From: Aeromicrobium sp. Root236
Lineage (GTDB): Bacteria; Actinomycetota; Actinomycetes; Propionibacteriales; Nocardioidaceae
Direction of reading: 5' to 3'
Assembly (NCBI RefSeq): GCF_001428805.1
Contig: NZ_LMIS01000001.1
Span: forward strand, 62,001-126,000
Length of the DNA stretch: 64,000 nucleotides
Part shown: one piece after another, positions 25,663 through 34,714 of the stretch
Numbering within the stretch: the first letter of the stretch is position 1
Layout of the letters: the number at the start of each line of letters is the position of its first letter
Program-made: the position numbers and the translations under genes
Notes under the pieces: generated by a model
What the model saw: the letters and a program-made list of their open reading frames with translations, nothing else
Databases searched by the model: none
What the model was told of the DNA's origin: nothing

Positions 25663-26406
25663 TCAGACCAGGTCGAACCGGAAGGCGTACGTCTCGTACG
25701 GCAGCCGGACCGACCCGTCGGCACCGGCACGCTCCTCACCGAGCTCCCGTACGGCTGACAGCACGTGCTCACGCTCGTGCGGCGGCCGGACGATGACGTA
25801 GCTGCGCGACGCGGCCAGCGCGACGAGGGTGTCGACGTCGATGACGTGCTCCCAGGCCACGACGAGTCGCTCGTACGCGCCGAACGGGCTCGCCGCAGCC
25901 GGGCCGTGCCCGCGGATCTCGTGCATCAGCCCCGTCGAGTCGACCCCGCCGAGCGCAGCGCTCAGCCGCACGACCCACGCGTCGGCTGACGACCGGTAGT
26001 TCCACACCAGTCCCAAACGCCCGGGCCGACGCAGCACCCTGGCGATCTCGGCCGACGCCCGCGGGACGTCGACCCAGTGCCACGCCTGCGCCATGGTGAC
26101 GAGACTCGCGGCGCCGTCACCCAGGGGCAGGTTCTCTGCCGAGCCGCCGTGAGAGTCGATGCCGGGGATCTGCCCGAGGATGGCTCGCATGCCCGGGTCC
26201 GGCTCCACGGCGACGACGCCGTCACGGCGAGCAGCGAGGGCTGTGGTGAGCTTGCCGGTGCCCGCACCGACGTCGGTGACGGGTCCGTCGACACCGTCGA
26301 GCAGCCAGTCCACCACCTCGTCGGGGTAGGGCGGCCGCGCGCGGTCGTACGCATCGGCCGCAGCGCCGAACGAGAGGGCAGGATCGTCAGGGGTCACGAC
26401 CTCCAT
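25663..26406 (-). CDS. class I SAM-dependent methyltransferase
   Basis: A 247-residue Rossmann-fold methyltransferase of the UbiE/type 11 group. SAM motif I is VTDVGAGTGKL (about 43-53), with VAVEPDP as the ribose-binding acid and MAQAWHWVD as post-motif segment. Inserted on the opposite strand between glnA2 and glnE. Its start is 31 bases from that of glnE, so the two share a divergent promoter region. Substrate unknown. Confidence 0.85.
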   Translation of the reverse strand: MEVVTPDDPALSFGAAADAYDRARPPYPDEVVDWLLDGVDGPVTDVGAGTGKLTTALAARRDGVVAVEPDPGMRAILGQIPGIDSHGGSAENLPLGDGAASLVTMAQAWHWVDVPRASAEIARVLRRPGRLGLVWNYRSSADAWVVRLSAALGGVDSTGLMHEIRGHGPAAASPFGAYERLVVAWEHVIDVDTLVALAASRSYVIVRPPHEREHVLSAVRELGEERAGADGSVRLPYETYAFRFDLV

Positions 26407-26437
26407 CGTGCATCACGGTGTCGAGTAGCCTCATCGA

Positions 26438-29359
26438 GTGGCAACTGACGCGCGTGAGCTCGCCCTCGCACTTGCCCGCAAGGGGTTCCGCAACGGTGAC
26501 GGAGCGGTCGCCGACCTGACGAGGCTGGGCGACGTACCGGACATCCTGGTCGACCAGATCGCCGGCGTGGCGAGCCCCGACACGGCACTCGCCTCGCTCA
26601 CGTCGATCGGCGAGCGGTTCGGGGCACGCAAGCTGCTCGACCTGCTGGCCGGTGACGCCGATCTGCGCCAGCGACTGCTGGTCGTCCTGGGCACGAGCCA
26701 GGCCCTCGGCGACTTCCTCGTGCGTCATCCCGAGCACCTGCTCGACCTCAGCACGGCAGAGCTGTCGACCACACCGATCGGCCTCGACGTGCGGCGGCGG
26801 CAGATGGAGGAGGCCACGACCGCCGACGAGCTGCGCGTCGCCTACTACCGCAAGCTCCTGCACATCGCGGCGCGAGACCTGACGGCCCTGACCTCGTTCG
26901 AGCAGTCGTCGGCCGAGCTCGCCGACCTGGCCGTGGCGACGCTCGGCGCGGCCCTCAAGATCGCCAAGGCGGCCGACGAGAGCGCCGACCTCTGCCGGCT
27001 GACGATCATGGCGATGGGCAAGACCGGCGGTCGCGAGCTCAACTACGTCAGCGACGTCGACGTGATCTTCATCCACGAGCCCGCCGAGGGCGCCGACGAC
27101 GGTGCCGCCATCGCGGCGGCGACCCGCCTCGCCGCCGCCGTGATGAAGCTGTGCCACGAGCACACCAGCGAGGGCACGATCTGGGAGGTCGACGCCAACC
27201 TCCGGCCCGAGGGCAGCTCGGGCCCGCTCGTGCGCTCGCTGTCGAGCCACATCGCCTACTACGAGCGGTGGGCCACGACGTGGGAGTTCCAGGCGCTGCT
27301 CAAGGCCCGGTACGCCGCCGGTGACGAGGAGCTGGCGCAGGGCTACCTCGACGCGCTCTCGCCGATGATCTGGATGGCGAGCACGCGCGAGAACTTCGTG
27401 GCCGACGTACGCGCGATGCGTCGTCGCGTCATCGAGAACATCCCGCCCAACCACCGCGAGCGTCAGCTCAAGCTCGGTGCCGGCGGATTGCGTGACGTCG
27501 AGTTCGCGGTGCAGCTGCTGCAGCTCGTGCACGGTCGTGCCGACGTGTCCCTGCGCAGCTCGACGACCCTCCACGCCCTCAAGGCACTGATCGAGGGTGG
27601 CTACGTCGGCCGTCGCGACGGCGCCGCGATGGAGGAGGCGTACGAGTTCCTCCGCACGCTGGAGCACCGCATCCAGCTGTTCAAGCTGCGGCGCAGCCAC
27701 ATCGTGCCCGACGATGCCGAGGACCTGAGGCGTATCGGCCGCAGCATGGGATTCCGGCAGAATCCCGCCGAGAACCTCACCCGCGAGTGGCAGGCGCACC
27801 GGCGCATCGTCCGCCGGCTGCACGAGAAGCTCTTCTACCAACCGTTGCTCGAGGCGGTCGCCTCGTTGCCGACCGACGGTATGCGGCTCACCCCGTTGGC
27901 GGCCGAGCAGCGGCTCACCGCGCTGGGCTTCGCCGACCCCAAGGGCGCGCTGGCGCACATCCAGGCGCTGACATCAGGGGTGTCGCGGCGTGCGGCGATC
28001 CAGAAGTCGCTGCTCCCGGCGATGCTCGCGTGGTTCGCCGAGTCGCCGGACCCCGACGGCGGCCTCCTGGCGTTCCGCAAGATCTCCGAGGGCCTCGGCG
28101 AGACGCACTGGTATCTCCGCAAGCTCCGCGACGAGGGCGAGGGCGCCGAACAGCTCGCCCACGTGCTGTCGTCGAGCCGCTACGTCACCGACCTCATCCT
28201 GCGGGCCCCGGACTCCGTCGCGCTCCTGGGCGACGACGCCGAGCTGAAGCCGCTCGAGCGCGACCGCCTGCGCACGGAGGTCGAGCTCGCGACGAGCCGG
28301 CACAAGAACCCGCAGGACGCGATCCGCGCCGTGCGCCGCGTGCGTCGCCGCGAGCTCTCGCGCATCGGCATCGCCGACGTGCTCGGCCGCCTCGACATCC
28401 TCGAGGTCGGCGAGGCCCTGACCGACGTCTCGACGGCGACGCTCGACGGCGCGCTCAAGGCCGCCACCGCGGCGGTGGAGGCGGAGCGTGGCACGATGCC
28501 GACCCGGCTGTCGATCGTGCTCATGGGCCGCCTCGGGGGTGGCGAGGCCGGCTACGGCTCGGACGCCGACGTGATGTTCGTGCACGACCCGGTCGAGGGC
28601 GCCGACGAGACCGAGGCCGCCGAGGCGGCGATGGCGGTCGCGCAGGGACTGCGCAAGATGCTCGCCGCCCCGGGCGACGACCCGCCGCTCGACGTCGACG
28701 CCGACCTGCGGCCCGAGGGCAAGAACGGTCCACTCGTGCGTACGTTCGCCGCCTACAAGGCGTACTACGAGAAGTGGTCGGCGGTGTGGGAGGCGCAGGC
28801 ACTGCTGCGGGCCAGCGCCGACGTCGGCGACCCCGGTCTCAACGAGAGGTTCACGGCGTTGATCGACCCGCTGCGGTGGCCCGAAGGCGGTGCGACGCCG
28901 GCCGAGATCCGCGAGGTCCGACGCATCAAGGCTCGCGTCGACTCCGAGCGCCTGCCGCGCGGCGCCAACCCCAACACCCACCTCAAGCTGGGGCGCGGTG
29001 GGCTCGCCGACATCGAGTGGACCGTGCAGCTGCTTCAGATGCAGCACGCGCACGCCGTGCCGGAGATGCGTACGACCCGCACCCTCGACGCCCTCCACGC
29101 TGCGCTCAAGGCCGACCTCGTCAGCCACGACGACGCGCAGGCGCTCGAGGCCTCCTGGCGCCTCGTCAGCCGCATCCGCAACGCCGTGGTGCTGATGCGC
29201 GGCAAGCCCGCCGAGTCGATGGTCGAGCAGGCCAGCGAGCGCGCCGGTGTCGCGCACCTGCTGGGCTACGGCATGGAGCAGAGCGAGCGCATGGTCGACG
29301 AGTACCTCCGCACCACCCGTCAGGCGCGCAAGGTCGTCGAGCGCATCTTCTACGAGTGA
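26438..29359 (+). CDS. glnE: bifunctional glutamine synthetase adenylyltransferase/deadenylase
   Basis: A 973-residue regulator that adds or removes AMP on a Tyr of glutamine synthetase in response to nitrogen status. Two nucleotidyltransferase halves are plain: GGRELNYVSDVDVIFIH (near residue 200) and GGGEAGYGSDADVMFVH (near 705), each with the DxD metal pair, followed by EVDANLRPEG and DVDADLRPEGKNG. Helical regulatory domains lie between and after. GTG start. Its substrate GlnA1 is encoded 17 kb away, while in mycobacteria the genes are adjacent. Confidence 0.97.
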   Translation: MATDARELALALARKGFRNGDGAVADLTRLGDVPDILVDQIAGVASPDTALASLTSIGERFGARKLLDLLAGDADLRQRLLVVLGTSQALGDFLVRHPEHLLDLSTAELSTTPIGLDVRRRQMEEATTADELRVAYYRKLLHIAARDLTALTSFEQSSAELADLAVATLGAALKIAKAADESADLCRLTIMAMGKTGGRELNYVSDVDVIFIHEPAEGADDGAAIAAATRLAAAVMKLCHEHTSEGTIWEVDANLRPEGSSGPLVRSLSSHIAYYERWATTWEFQALLKARYAAGDEELAQGYLDALSPMIWMASTRENFVADVRAMRRRVIENIPPNHRERQLKLGAGGLRDVEFAVQLLQLVHGRADVSLRSSTTLHALKALIEGGYVGRRDGAAMEEAYEFLRTLEHRIQLFKLRRSHIVPDDAEDLRRIGRSMGFRQNPAENLTREWQAHRRIVRRLHEKLFYQPLLEAVASLPTDGMRLTPLAAEQRLTALGFADPKGALAHIQALTSGVSRRAAIQKSLLPAMLAWFAESPDPDGGLLAFRKISEGLGETHWYLRKLRDEGEGAEQLAHVLSSSRYVTDLILRAPDSVALLGDDAELKPLERDRLRTEVELATSRHKNPQDAIRAVRRVRRRELSRIGIADVLGRLDILEVGEALTDVSTATLDGALKAATAAVEAERGTMPTRLSIVLMGRLGGGEAGYGSDADVMFVHDPVEGADETEAAEAAMAVAQGLRKMLAAPGDDPPLDVDADLRPEGKNGPLVRTFAAYKAYYEKWSAVWEAQALLRASADVGDPGLNERFTALIDPLRWPEGGATPAEIREVRRIKARVDSERLPRGANPNTHLKLGRGGLADIEWTVQLLQMQHAHAVPEMRTTRTLDALHAALKADLVSHDDAQALEASWRLVSRIRNAVVLMRGKPAESMVEQASERAGVAHLLGYGMEQSERMVDEYLRTTRQARKVVERIFYE

Positions 29360-29362
29360 GGC

Positions 29363-29704
29363 TCAGGGCGTGATCGAGTCGACGTAGGCGTAGGCGGCGG
29401 CGAGCTGTTCGGCCCACGTCGCGTCGTCGGCGTCGTCCGGCACGAGCACCCACTCACGTCGCGGCACGCCACCCATGACCATGTGCTCGGCGACGCCGGA
29501 CTCGGCGAGCGCGTCGGCGTGCGCCTCGGGCACCTTGATCAGCAACCCGCCGGCATGGGCGGCGACGGCGAAGACCTTGCCGCGTACGCGCAGCCCGGTC
29601 GACCCGAACATGCGTCCCCAGTCGACGCCGGGCAGCTTCTGGTGCTCAGCCGACAGCTCCTCGAGGCGGGCGTGTGCGGCTTCCTGCAGCTCGTTCCTGG
29701 CCAT
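29363..29704 (-). CDS. TfoX/Sxy N-terminal domain protein
   Basis: A 113-residue protein matching the TfoX N-terminal domain: RMFGSTGLRVRGKVFAV, LLIKVPEAHADAL and MVMGGVPRREWVLV. The C-terminal TfoX domain of proteobacterial competence regulators is absent, as in most actinobacterial members, whose function is unknown. It is the last gene of the minus-strand run that starts with the ferredoxin reductase. Its stop is 4 bases from the convergent glnE stop. Confidence 0.85.
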   Translation of the reverse strand: MARNELQEAAHARLEELSAEHQKLPGVDWGRMFGSTGLRVRGKVFAVAAHAGGLLIKVPEAHADALAESGVAEHMVMGGVPRREWVLVPDDADDATWAEQLAAAYAYVDSITP

Positions 29705-29747
29705 GACCTCAGCATGCCAGCGACGGCCGACAACGTGCGCCAGAACG

Positions 29748-30032
29748 CTAGGCGGTCTTGCGGTCCTGCAGCAGGTGCATGCGCTCGTTGATGCTCAGGC
29801 CACCCCAGACGCCGTAGGGCTCGCGCACCGCGAGCGCGTGCTCGAGGCACTCCCGGACGACCGGGCACACGGCGCACAGCGCCTTGGCGGCCGCCTCGCG
29901 AGCCCGGCGACTCGGGCCGCGCTCAGCGTCGGGGGAGAAGAAGACGGACTCGTCGACGCCCACGCAGGCCGCGTCGTACTGCCACTCGTAGACCTCCTGC
30001 AACGCTTTGGGCAGGCGGCCGATGCTGGCCAC
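29748..30032 (-). CDS. WhiB family iron-sulfur transcriptional regulator
   Basis: A 94-residue actinobacterial regulator. The four [4Fe-4S] ligands are C23, C53, C56 and C62; GVWGG at 74-78 forms the beta-turn, with a basic RMHLLQDRK tail. WhiB proteins sense O2, NO or redox state and act with the principal sigma factor. I cannot assign it to WhiB1-7 with confidence. It begins 3 bases after the CFA-synthase-like gene, so it is transcribed with the lipid genes, which suggests redox feedback on membrane composition (inference). Confidence 0.93.
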   Translation of the reverse strand: MASIGRLPKALQEVYEWQYDAACVGVDESVFFSPDAERGPSRRAREAAAKALCAVCPVVRECLEHALAVREPYGVWGGLSINERMHLLQDRKTA

Positions 30033-30035
30033 CGG

Positions 30036-31274
30036 TCAGCCCTCCGCGGGCCGGGCGATGGAGAGCTGGAAGACGTCGAGGTAGCCGGTGCGGAAGCCCG
30101 CCTCGCAATAGGCGAGGTAGAACTCCCACATACGCCGGAACGTCTCGTCGAACCCTTGCGTCCTGATGGCGTCCCAGTTGGCGTTGAACGTGTCGCGCCA
30201 CTGGTGCAGCGTGCGGGCGTAGTCCTGACCGAGCGAACGGCGATGCGTCACCGCCAGCGAGGTGTGCGCGTCGAGCGACTGGTCGATCGCCTCGAGCGAC
30301 GGGATCAGCCCACCGGGGAAGATGTACTTCTGGATCCATCCGTACGAGTTGCGGGTCGCGAGGTAGCGGTGGTGCGCCATCGTGATCGCCTGGATCGCGA
30401 CGTGTCCTCCGGGTGCGAGCAGCTTGTCGATCGTGGCGAAGTAGGTCGGCCAGTACTCCTCGCCGACGGCCTCGATCATCTCGACGCTGACGATGGCGTC
30501 GTACTCGCCGGTGACCTCGCGATAGTCGACGAGCTGCAGGTCGACCTCGACGCCGGCCTCGGCGAACCGCTCCTGCGCCAGGGCGGCCTGCTCCGACGAC
30601 AGCGTGATGGTCGTGACCGCAGCGCCGCGCTGCGCCGCGCGGATCGCGAGGGCACCCCAGCCACTGCCGATCTCCAGCACCCGGGTGCCGGCCGTGACAT
30701 GCGCGTCGTCGAGGATCGCGTCGATCTTGCGCAGCTGGGCGGCCTCGAGGTCCTGGTCAGCCGACTCGAACCAGGCTGACGAGTACGTCATCGACGGGTC
30801 GAGGAACTGCGCGAACAGGTCGTTGGACAGGTCGTAGTGCGCCTCGATGTTCTGGCGCGAACCCTTGACCGAGTTGCGCTGGTGGTGCGGCAGCCGCTTG
30901 TCGACGAACACGCGGAACTTCTGCAGCGGGACCGGGACGATCGTCGCCATCCGCGCGGCGAACGGCTCCAGCAGGTCAGCCAGGTCGGTCCCGTTGCCGG
31001 TCGTCCAGTCACCGGCCATGTAGGCCTCGCCGAACCCGATCTTGGTGTCCGCCCCGAGCCGGGCGAAGAACGCCTTGGGGCGTACGACCCGCATCTCCGG
31101 GGCGTCCGGACCGCCGGCGCCCCAGGCACGGCCGTCGGCGAACCTCAGGCGTACGGGCACCCGGTTGACGGTGGGCCTGAGGATCGCCTTGGCGGCGCGT
31201 GCCTTGAACGGAGTGCGTGGTGCGCGTGAGACACCGAAGGAATGGGCTGGTGGCCGGTCGGCAGAGATGCTCAT
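30036..31274 (-). CDS. cyclopropane-fatty-acyl-phospholipid synthase-family methyltransferase
   Basis: A 412-residue SAM-dependent enzyme that adds a methylene or methyl group across the double bond of membrane fatty acids. SAM motif LEIGSGWGALAIRAA, TLSSEQAALAQ, VSVEMIEAVGEEYW, and the C-terminal YLAYCEAGFRTGYLDVFQL are all typical. The N-terminal 100 residues form the lipid-binding extension. The product could be a cyclopropane or a 10-methyl branched chain; a TmsA-like FAD partner is not seen nearby. It follows a desaturase and a small helical protein in one transcript. Confidence 0.92.
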   Translation of the reverse strand: MSISADRPPAHSFGVSRAPRTPFKARAAKAILRPTVNRVPVRLRFADGRAWGAGGPDAPEMRVVRPKAFFARLGADTKIGFGEAYMAGDWTTGNGTDLADLLEPFAARMATIVPVPLQKFRVFVDKRLPHHQRNSVKGSRQNIEAHYDLSNDLFAQFLDPSMTYSSAWFESADQDLEAAQLRKIDAILDDAHVTAGTRVLEIGSGWGALAIRAAQRGAAVTTITLSSEQAALAQERFAEAGVEVDLQLVDYREVTGEYDAIVSVEMIEAVGEEYWPTYFATIDKLLAPGGHVAIQAITMAHHRYLATRNSYGWIQKYIFPGGLIPSLEAIDQSLDAHTSLAVTHRRSLGQDYARTLHQWRDTFNANWDAIRTQGFDETFRRMWEFYLAYCEAGFRTGYLDVFQLSIARPAEG

Positions 31275-31289
31275 GCCAGTGATTCGTTG

Positions 31290-31505
31290 CTACTCGGCAG
31301 CCGGATTGGTGCCGTCGCCGTCCTGACCGGCCCGCTTGCTGGCCTCGGTGATCTCGAAGATCTCGGTGCCGAACGCGCCGATCTCCGTCGTGATCTTGCG
31401 CGCCGACTCGAAGAGGATCGCCACGACGTGCCCGGCACTGGCGATCGCCGCCTCGGTCGACTGCTGGAGGACGTCCTTGGCGATCTCACGTCGGCTCAGT
31501 GCCAT
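31290..31505 (-). CDS. small amphipathic helical protein in lipid operon
   Basis: A 71-residue protein with MALSRREIAKDV at the start, two predicted amphipathic helices (about 10-30 and 33-55) and a polar tail. GAGAGG precedes the ATG at 31505. It sits 26 bases after the desaturase and 15 before the CFA-synthase-like gene, so it is a genuine operon member. It looks vaguely like phasin or membrane-surface peptides. I know of no characterised homologue; a scaffold or membrane-tethering role is speculation. Confidence 0.7.
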   Translation of the reverse strand: MALSRREIAKDVLQQSTEAAIASAGHVVAILFESARKITTEIGAFGTEIFEITEASKRAGQDGDGTNPAAE

Positions 31506-31531
31506 CGGGTGTACCTCTCGGTCGCAGTCGA

Positions 31532-32824
31532 CTACGAGGTCAATTGTGGCGCACGTGCCGCTTCTTCGCGACGGGCGGCTTCCGCCTCCCGCTTGGCCCG
31601 GCGCAGCGCCTTGGACTCGGGGCTGTTGCCGATCTTGTACGGGTCGTCGGGCTTGTGGCCGAGCTTGGCGAGCTGCCGGATGACGCTGGCGACCTGCTTG
31701 GACAACCGGCCCGTGTTGTACTGCAGGCCGTACTTCTCGACCAGGCGCTTCACGTCCTCGGCGACCTCGGGGTAGCGACGGGCCGGGATGTCGGGGAACA
31801 GGTGGTGCTCTACCTGGTAGCTCAGGTTGCCGGTCAGCACGTGGAACGGCTTGTGCCCGGTGATGTTGGCCGAGCCGAGCAGCTGGCGCAGGTACCACTG
31901 GCCGCGGGTCTCGTTCTGCGCGTCCTCCTCGGCGAAGGTCTGCACTTCGGCCGGGAAGTGGCCGCAGAAGATGATGATGAAGGACCACACGTTGCGGATC
32001 ACGTTGGCGACGATGTTGGCGACCAGGATGGCGACCGGCGCCCACCAGCCGACGAACGGCACGAGGGCCAGGCCGAGGGCGGGCCACGCGACGTAGTCCT
32101 TGAAGACCTGCTTGCGGATCTTCTTGAGCGCGCGCTTCTTGCGACCCTGGAAGTCCTCCTTGGTGATCTTGCCCTGGAGGTACTGGTCGAGCTCGACGCC
32201 GTGGTACATGATGCCCCACTCGAACACGAGCATCAGGATGAACGCGAGCGGCAGGTTGAAGCGGTGGCTGGCGTACCACGGCTGGTCCTCGTCGATGCGG
32301 AACATGTTGTAGCCGATGTCCCGGTCCATGCCGTGGATGTTGGTGTAGGTGTGGTGGATGTAGTTGTGGCCGTGCTTCCAGTCCTTGGCGGGGGCGATGT
32401 TGTCCCACTCGTAGCGGCTGGCGTCGACCATCGGGTCGTTCATCCAGTCGTACTGGCCGTGCATGACGTTGTGGCCGATCTCCATGTTGTCGAGGATCTT
32501 GGCCAGGCCGAGGAACAGGATGCCGGCGATGAAGACGGGCGGGAAGAACGGCATGAAGATGCCGATGCGGCCCAGCACCTCGCTGGCCTTCTGCGCCTTG
32601 ATGACGCGCCGGATGTAGTCGGCGTCCTTCTGGCCGAGGTCGTCGAGCACGCGCTGGCGCACGGCGTTGAGCTCCTCGCCGAACTCCTCGAGCTGCTCGT
32701 ACGTCATGTACTCGAGGCCGATCGTGGCCTTCTTGTCGCTGGTGGTGTCGACCAGCGACAGGGGAGCGGCGTTGTGGTTGCGCGCGCTGTGGGGCTTGAT
32801 GGGCGCGTTCTTGGTCTTGGCCAT
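31532..32824 (-). CDS. membrane fatty-acid (acyl-CoA) desaturase
   Basis: A 430-residue di-iron desaturase, DesA3-like. The three His boxes are H118NVMH122, H151GHNYIHH158 and QVEHH with H340/H341. Four hydrophobic helices lie near 86-110 and 190-210 and in the 245-290 stretch. It would insert a cis double bond (probably delta-9) in acyl-CoA or phospholipid chains using electrons from the ferredoxin reductase encoded 16 bases upstream. ATG 32824 was preferred to an upstream start overlapping the reductase. M. tuberculosis pairs DesA3 (Rv3229c) with Rv3230c the same way. Confidence 0.95.
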   Translation of the reverse strand: MAKTKNAPIKPHSARNHNAAPLSLVDTTSDKKATIGLEYMTYEQLEEFGEELNAVRQRVLDDLGQKDADYIRRVIKAQKASEVLGRIGIFMPFFPPVFIAGILFLGLAKILDNMEIGHNVMHGQYDWMNDPMVDASRYEWDNIAPAKDWKHGHNYIHHTYTNIHGMDRDIGYNMFRIDEDQPWYASHRFNLPLAFILMLVFEWGIMYHGVELDQYLQGKITKEDFQGRKKRALKKIRKQVFKDYVAWPALGLALVPFVGWWAPVAILVANIVANVIRNVWSFIIIFCGHFPAEVQTFAEEDAQNETRGQWYLRQLLGSANITGHKPFHVLTGNLSYQVEHHLFPDIPARRYPEVAEDVKRLVEKYGLQYNTGRLSKQVASVIRQLAKLGHKPDDPYKIGNSPESKALRRAKREAEAARREEAARAPQLTS

Positions 32825-32840
32825 GGTGGTTCTCCCTCTC

Positions 32841-33929
32841 CTAGAGTGCGACGTTGACGTCGCCGACGGGGACGTGCACACAGATCTTGATGGTCTCGTC
32901 GGTGTTGGCGCTGATCTCGTTGCTGATCACGTGGCGCACCGCACCGTGGTTCTTCTTGACGACGCAGGTGTTGCAGACGCCCATGCGGCAGCCGAACTCG
33001 GGCTTGAGTCCCGCGGCCTCGGCCTGTTCGAGGATCGTGGCGCCAGAGTTGTCGGCCTCGATCTTGGCGTCGTCGAACGTCAGGGTCCCGGTGGCGTCAG
33101 CCGCGTCGAGGTCGACGGACGGCACCTTGAAGTACTCGAGCTGGAGCTGGTCTGCGGCGCCGAGCTCGGTGTAGGTGTCGCGGACGGTGGCGATCAGGCC
33201 GGCCGGGCCGCAGACGTACGTGAGGGTCTCGGTCGGGTCGATGCCGAGGTGCTTGAGGTGGTCGACGTGGAAGCGGCCCTTGAGCTCGGCTCCGGGTGCC
33301 GGCTGGCGCGTGTAGATGCGCATGACCGTCACGTTGGCCGCCTCGGCGAGCGCGTCGAGGTCGGCGGTGAACATCTCGTCGTCGCGCGAACGGGCGTAGT
33401 GCAGGAACGTGACACGGCCCTGGTGGCCGGTGTCGCGCAAGGTGCGGATCATCGACATGACCGGCGTGATGCCGGACCCGCCGCTGACCAGCAGCAGGTT
33501 GTCGGGCACCTGGCGGGGGAGGACGAACTCGCCCTCGGCCTGGGACAGGTAGACGATCGTGCGCGGCTTGAGCTCCTTGTGCAGGAACTGCGAGACGTAG
33601 CCGTCGGGGTGGGCCTTGACCGAGACGCTGAACGTGCCCTTCTTGGCCGCCCGCGAGCTCGACACGGAGAAGCAGCGGACGCGGCGCGTGCCGTCGACCT
33701 CGACGCCGAACTGGACGTGCTGGCCGGGGGTGAAGCCCTTCCAGGCGCCGTTGGGGCGGAGGATGACCGTGCTGGCGTCACCGGTCTCCTGGACGACCTC
33801 GACGACCCGGGCGCGCACGTTCTCCGCTGCGAGCATCGGGTGGATCTGGTCGAGGTAGTGGTCGATCGTGTGGGGGGAGGTCAGAGAGGCGACCGGGCGC
33901 GAGGTGAGCGCCTTGCGGATGATGCCCAT
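32841..33929 (-). CDS. ferredoxin-NADP reductase with C-terminal 2Fe-2S domain (desaturase electron donor)
   Basis: A 362-residue electron-transfer protein: FAD-binding barrel with RCFSVSSS, NADP-binding domain with GGSGITPVMSMIR and YVCGPAGL, then a plant-type ferredoxin domain with cluster ligands C314, C319, C322 and C350. It takes electrons from NADPH to the adjacent desaturase, like M. tuberculosis Rv3230c. ATG 33929 has AGGAGG 8 bases upstream. It is the first gene of the operon and is divergent from a TetR gene. Confidence 0.94.
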   Translation of the reverse strand: MGIIRKALTSRPVASLTSPHTIDHYLDQIHPMLAAENVRARVVEVVQETGDASTVILRPNGAWKGFTPGQHVQFGVEVDGTRRVRCFSVSSSRAAKKGTFSVSVKAHPDGYVSQFLHKELKPRTIVYLSQAEGEFVLPRQVPDNLLLVSGGSGITPVMSMIRTLRDTGHQGRVTFLHYARSRDDEMFTADLDALAEAANVTVMRIYTRQPAPGAELKGRFHVDHLKHLGIDPTETLTYVCGPAGLIATVRDTYTELGAADQLQLEYFKVPSVDLDAADATGTLTFDDAKIEADNSGATILEQAEAAGLKPEFGCRMGVCNTCVVKKNHGAVRHVISNEISANTDETIKICVHVPVGDVNVAL

Positions 33930-33959
33930 CTGTAACCTCCTCGAAATCAGTGAACATGC

Positions 33960-34043
33960 GTACACTCAAAGTGTGCACGACCCGAGGCCCACGCGCAACC
34001 GGCGCGCCGAGTGACCTCGAACACGAGTGATACAAGTGTGCAC
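33960..34043. promoter_or_regulatory. putative TetR operators between reductase and regulator genes
   Basis: ACACTCAAAGTGT (33962-33974) is a perfect inverted repeat with a 3-base centre, within GTACACT...AGTGTGCAC. The half-element AAGTGTGCAC (33969-33978) is repeated exactly at 34034-34043. Both lie in the gap between the divergent reductase and TetR genes, so one regulator probably controls both directions. Confidence 0.55.
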
Positions 34044-34062
34044 CGAAAGGGGTGACTAGGCT

Positions 34063-34701
34063 GTGAGGATGACCGAGCCAGCACCATCCGCCTCGCGTCA
34101 GGCCCAGAAGGAGCGCACCCGCCAGGCCATCCTCGCCTCGGCGCTGGAGCTGAGCCACGAGAAGGGCTTTGCGCAGGTCAGCCTCCGCCAGGTGTCACGC
34201 CACGCGGGCGTCGTGCCGACGGCCTTCTACCGCCACTTCGAGTCGATGGACCAGCTGGGCCTCGCCCTTGTCGAGCAGTCGTTCTCGACGTTGCGGCGCA
34301 TGATCCGCGACGCGCAGCGCGATCCGCACGTGTTCGACAACATCATCGACGCCGCCGCAGACGTGTTGGTCGAGGCGGTCAAGCAGAGCAAGGCGCACTT
34401 CGCGTTCGTCGCCCGCGAGCGGGTCGGCGGGCCCGAGGTCGTACGCACGGCGATCCGCCACGAGCTCGACCTGTTCGTCAGCGAGCTCGCGGTGGTGCTG
34501 GCGCGGCTGCCCAACATCGAGAACTGGTCGACCGAGGACGTGCAGATGGTCTCGCGCCTGTTCGTCCGCAACATGGTGTCCAACGCCGAGGAGGTCGTGG
34601 AGATGCCTGACGGGCGGCCCGACCTCGAGGAGCAGATCAAGGAGGGCGCCCGCCGGCAGATGCGCCTGATCGTCGTCGGCTTCCGCGACTGGCGCAGTTG
34701 A
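34063..34701 (+). CDS. TetR family regulator of the desaturase operon
   Basis: A 210-212-residue repressor. HTH residues about 30-55 (VSLRQVSRHAGVVPTAFYRHF) are followed by a helical ligand domain with RERVGGPEVVR. It is transcribed away from the reductase-desaturase operon, as DesT is in Pseudomonas, where acyl-CoA saturation state is sensed. GTG 34063 has AAAGGGG at a good distance; ATG 34069 is an alternative. Acyl-CoA as ligand is inference from context. Confidence 0.88.
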   Translation: MRMTEPAPSASRQAQKERTRQAILASALELSHEKGFAQVSLRQVSRHAGVVPTAFYRHFESMDQLGLALVEQSFSTLRRMIRDAQRDPHVFDNIIDAAADVLVEAVKQSKAHFAFVARERVGGPEVVRTAIRHELDLFVSELAVVLARLPNIENWSTEDVQMVSRLFVRNMVSNAEEVVEMPDGRPDLEEQIKEGARRQMRLIVVGFRDWRS

Positions 34702-34714
34702 GCACCCAGCTGGA

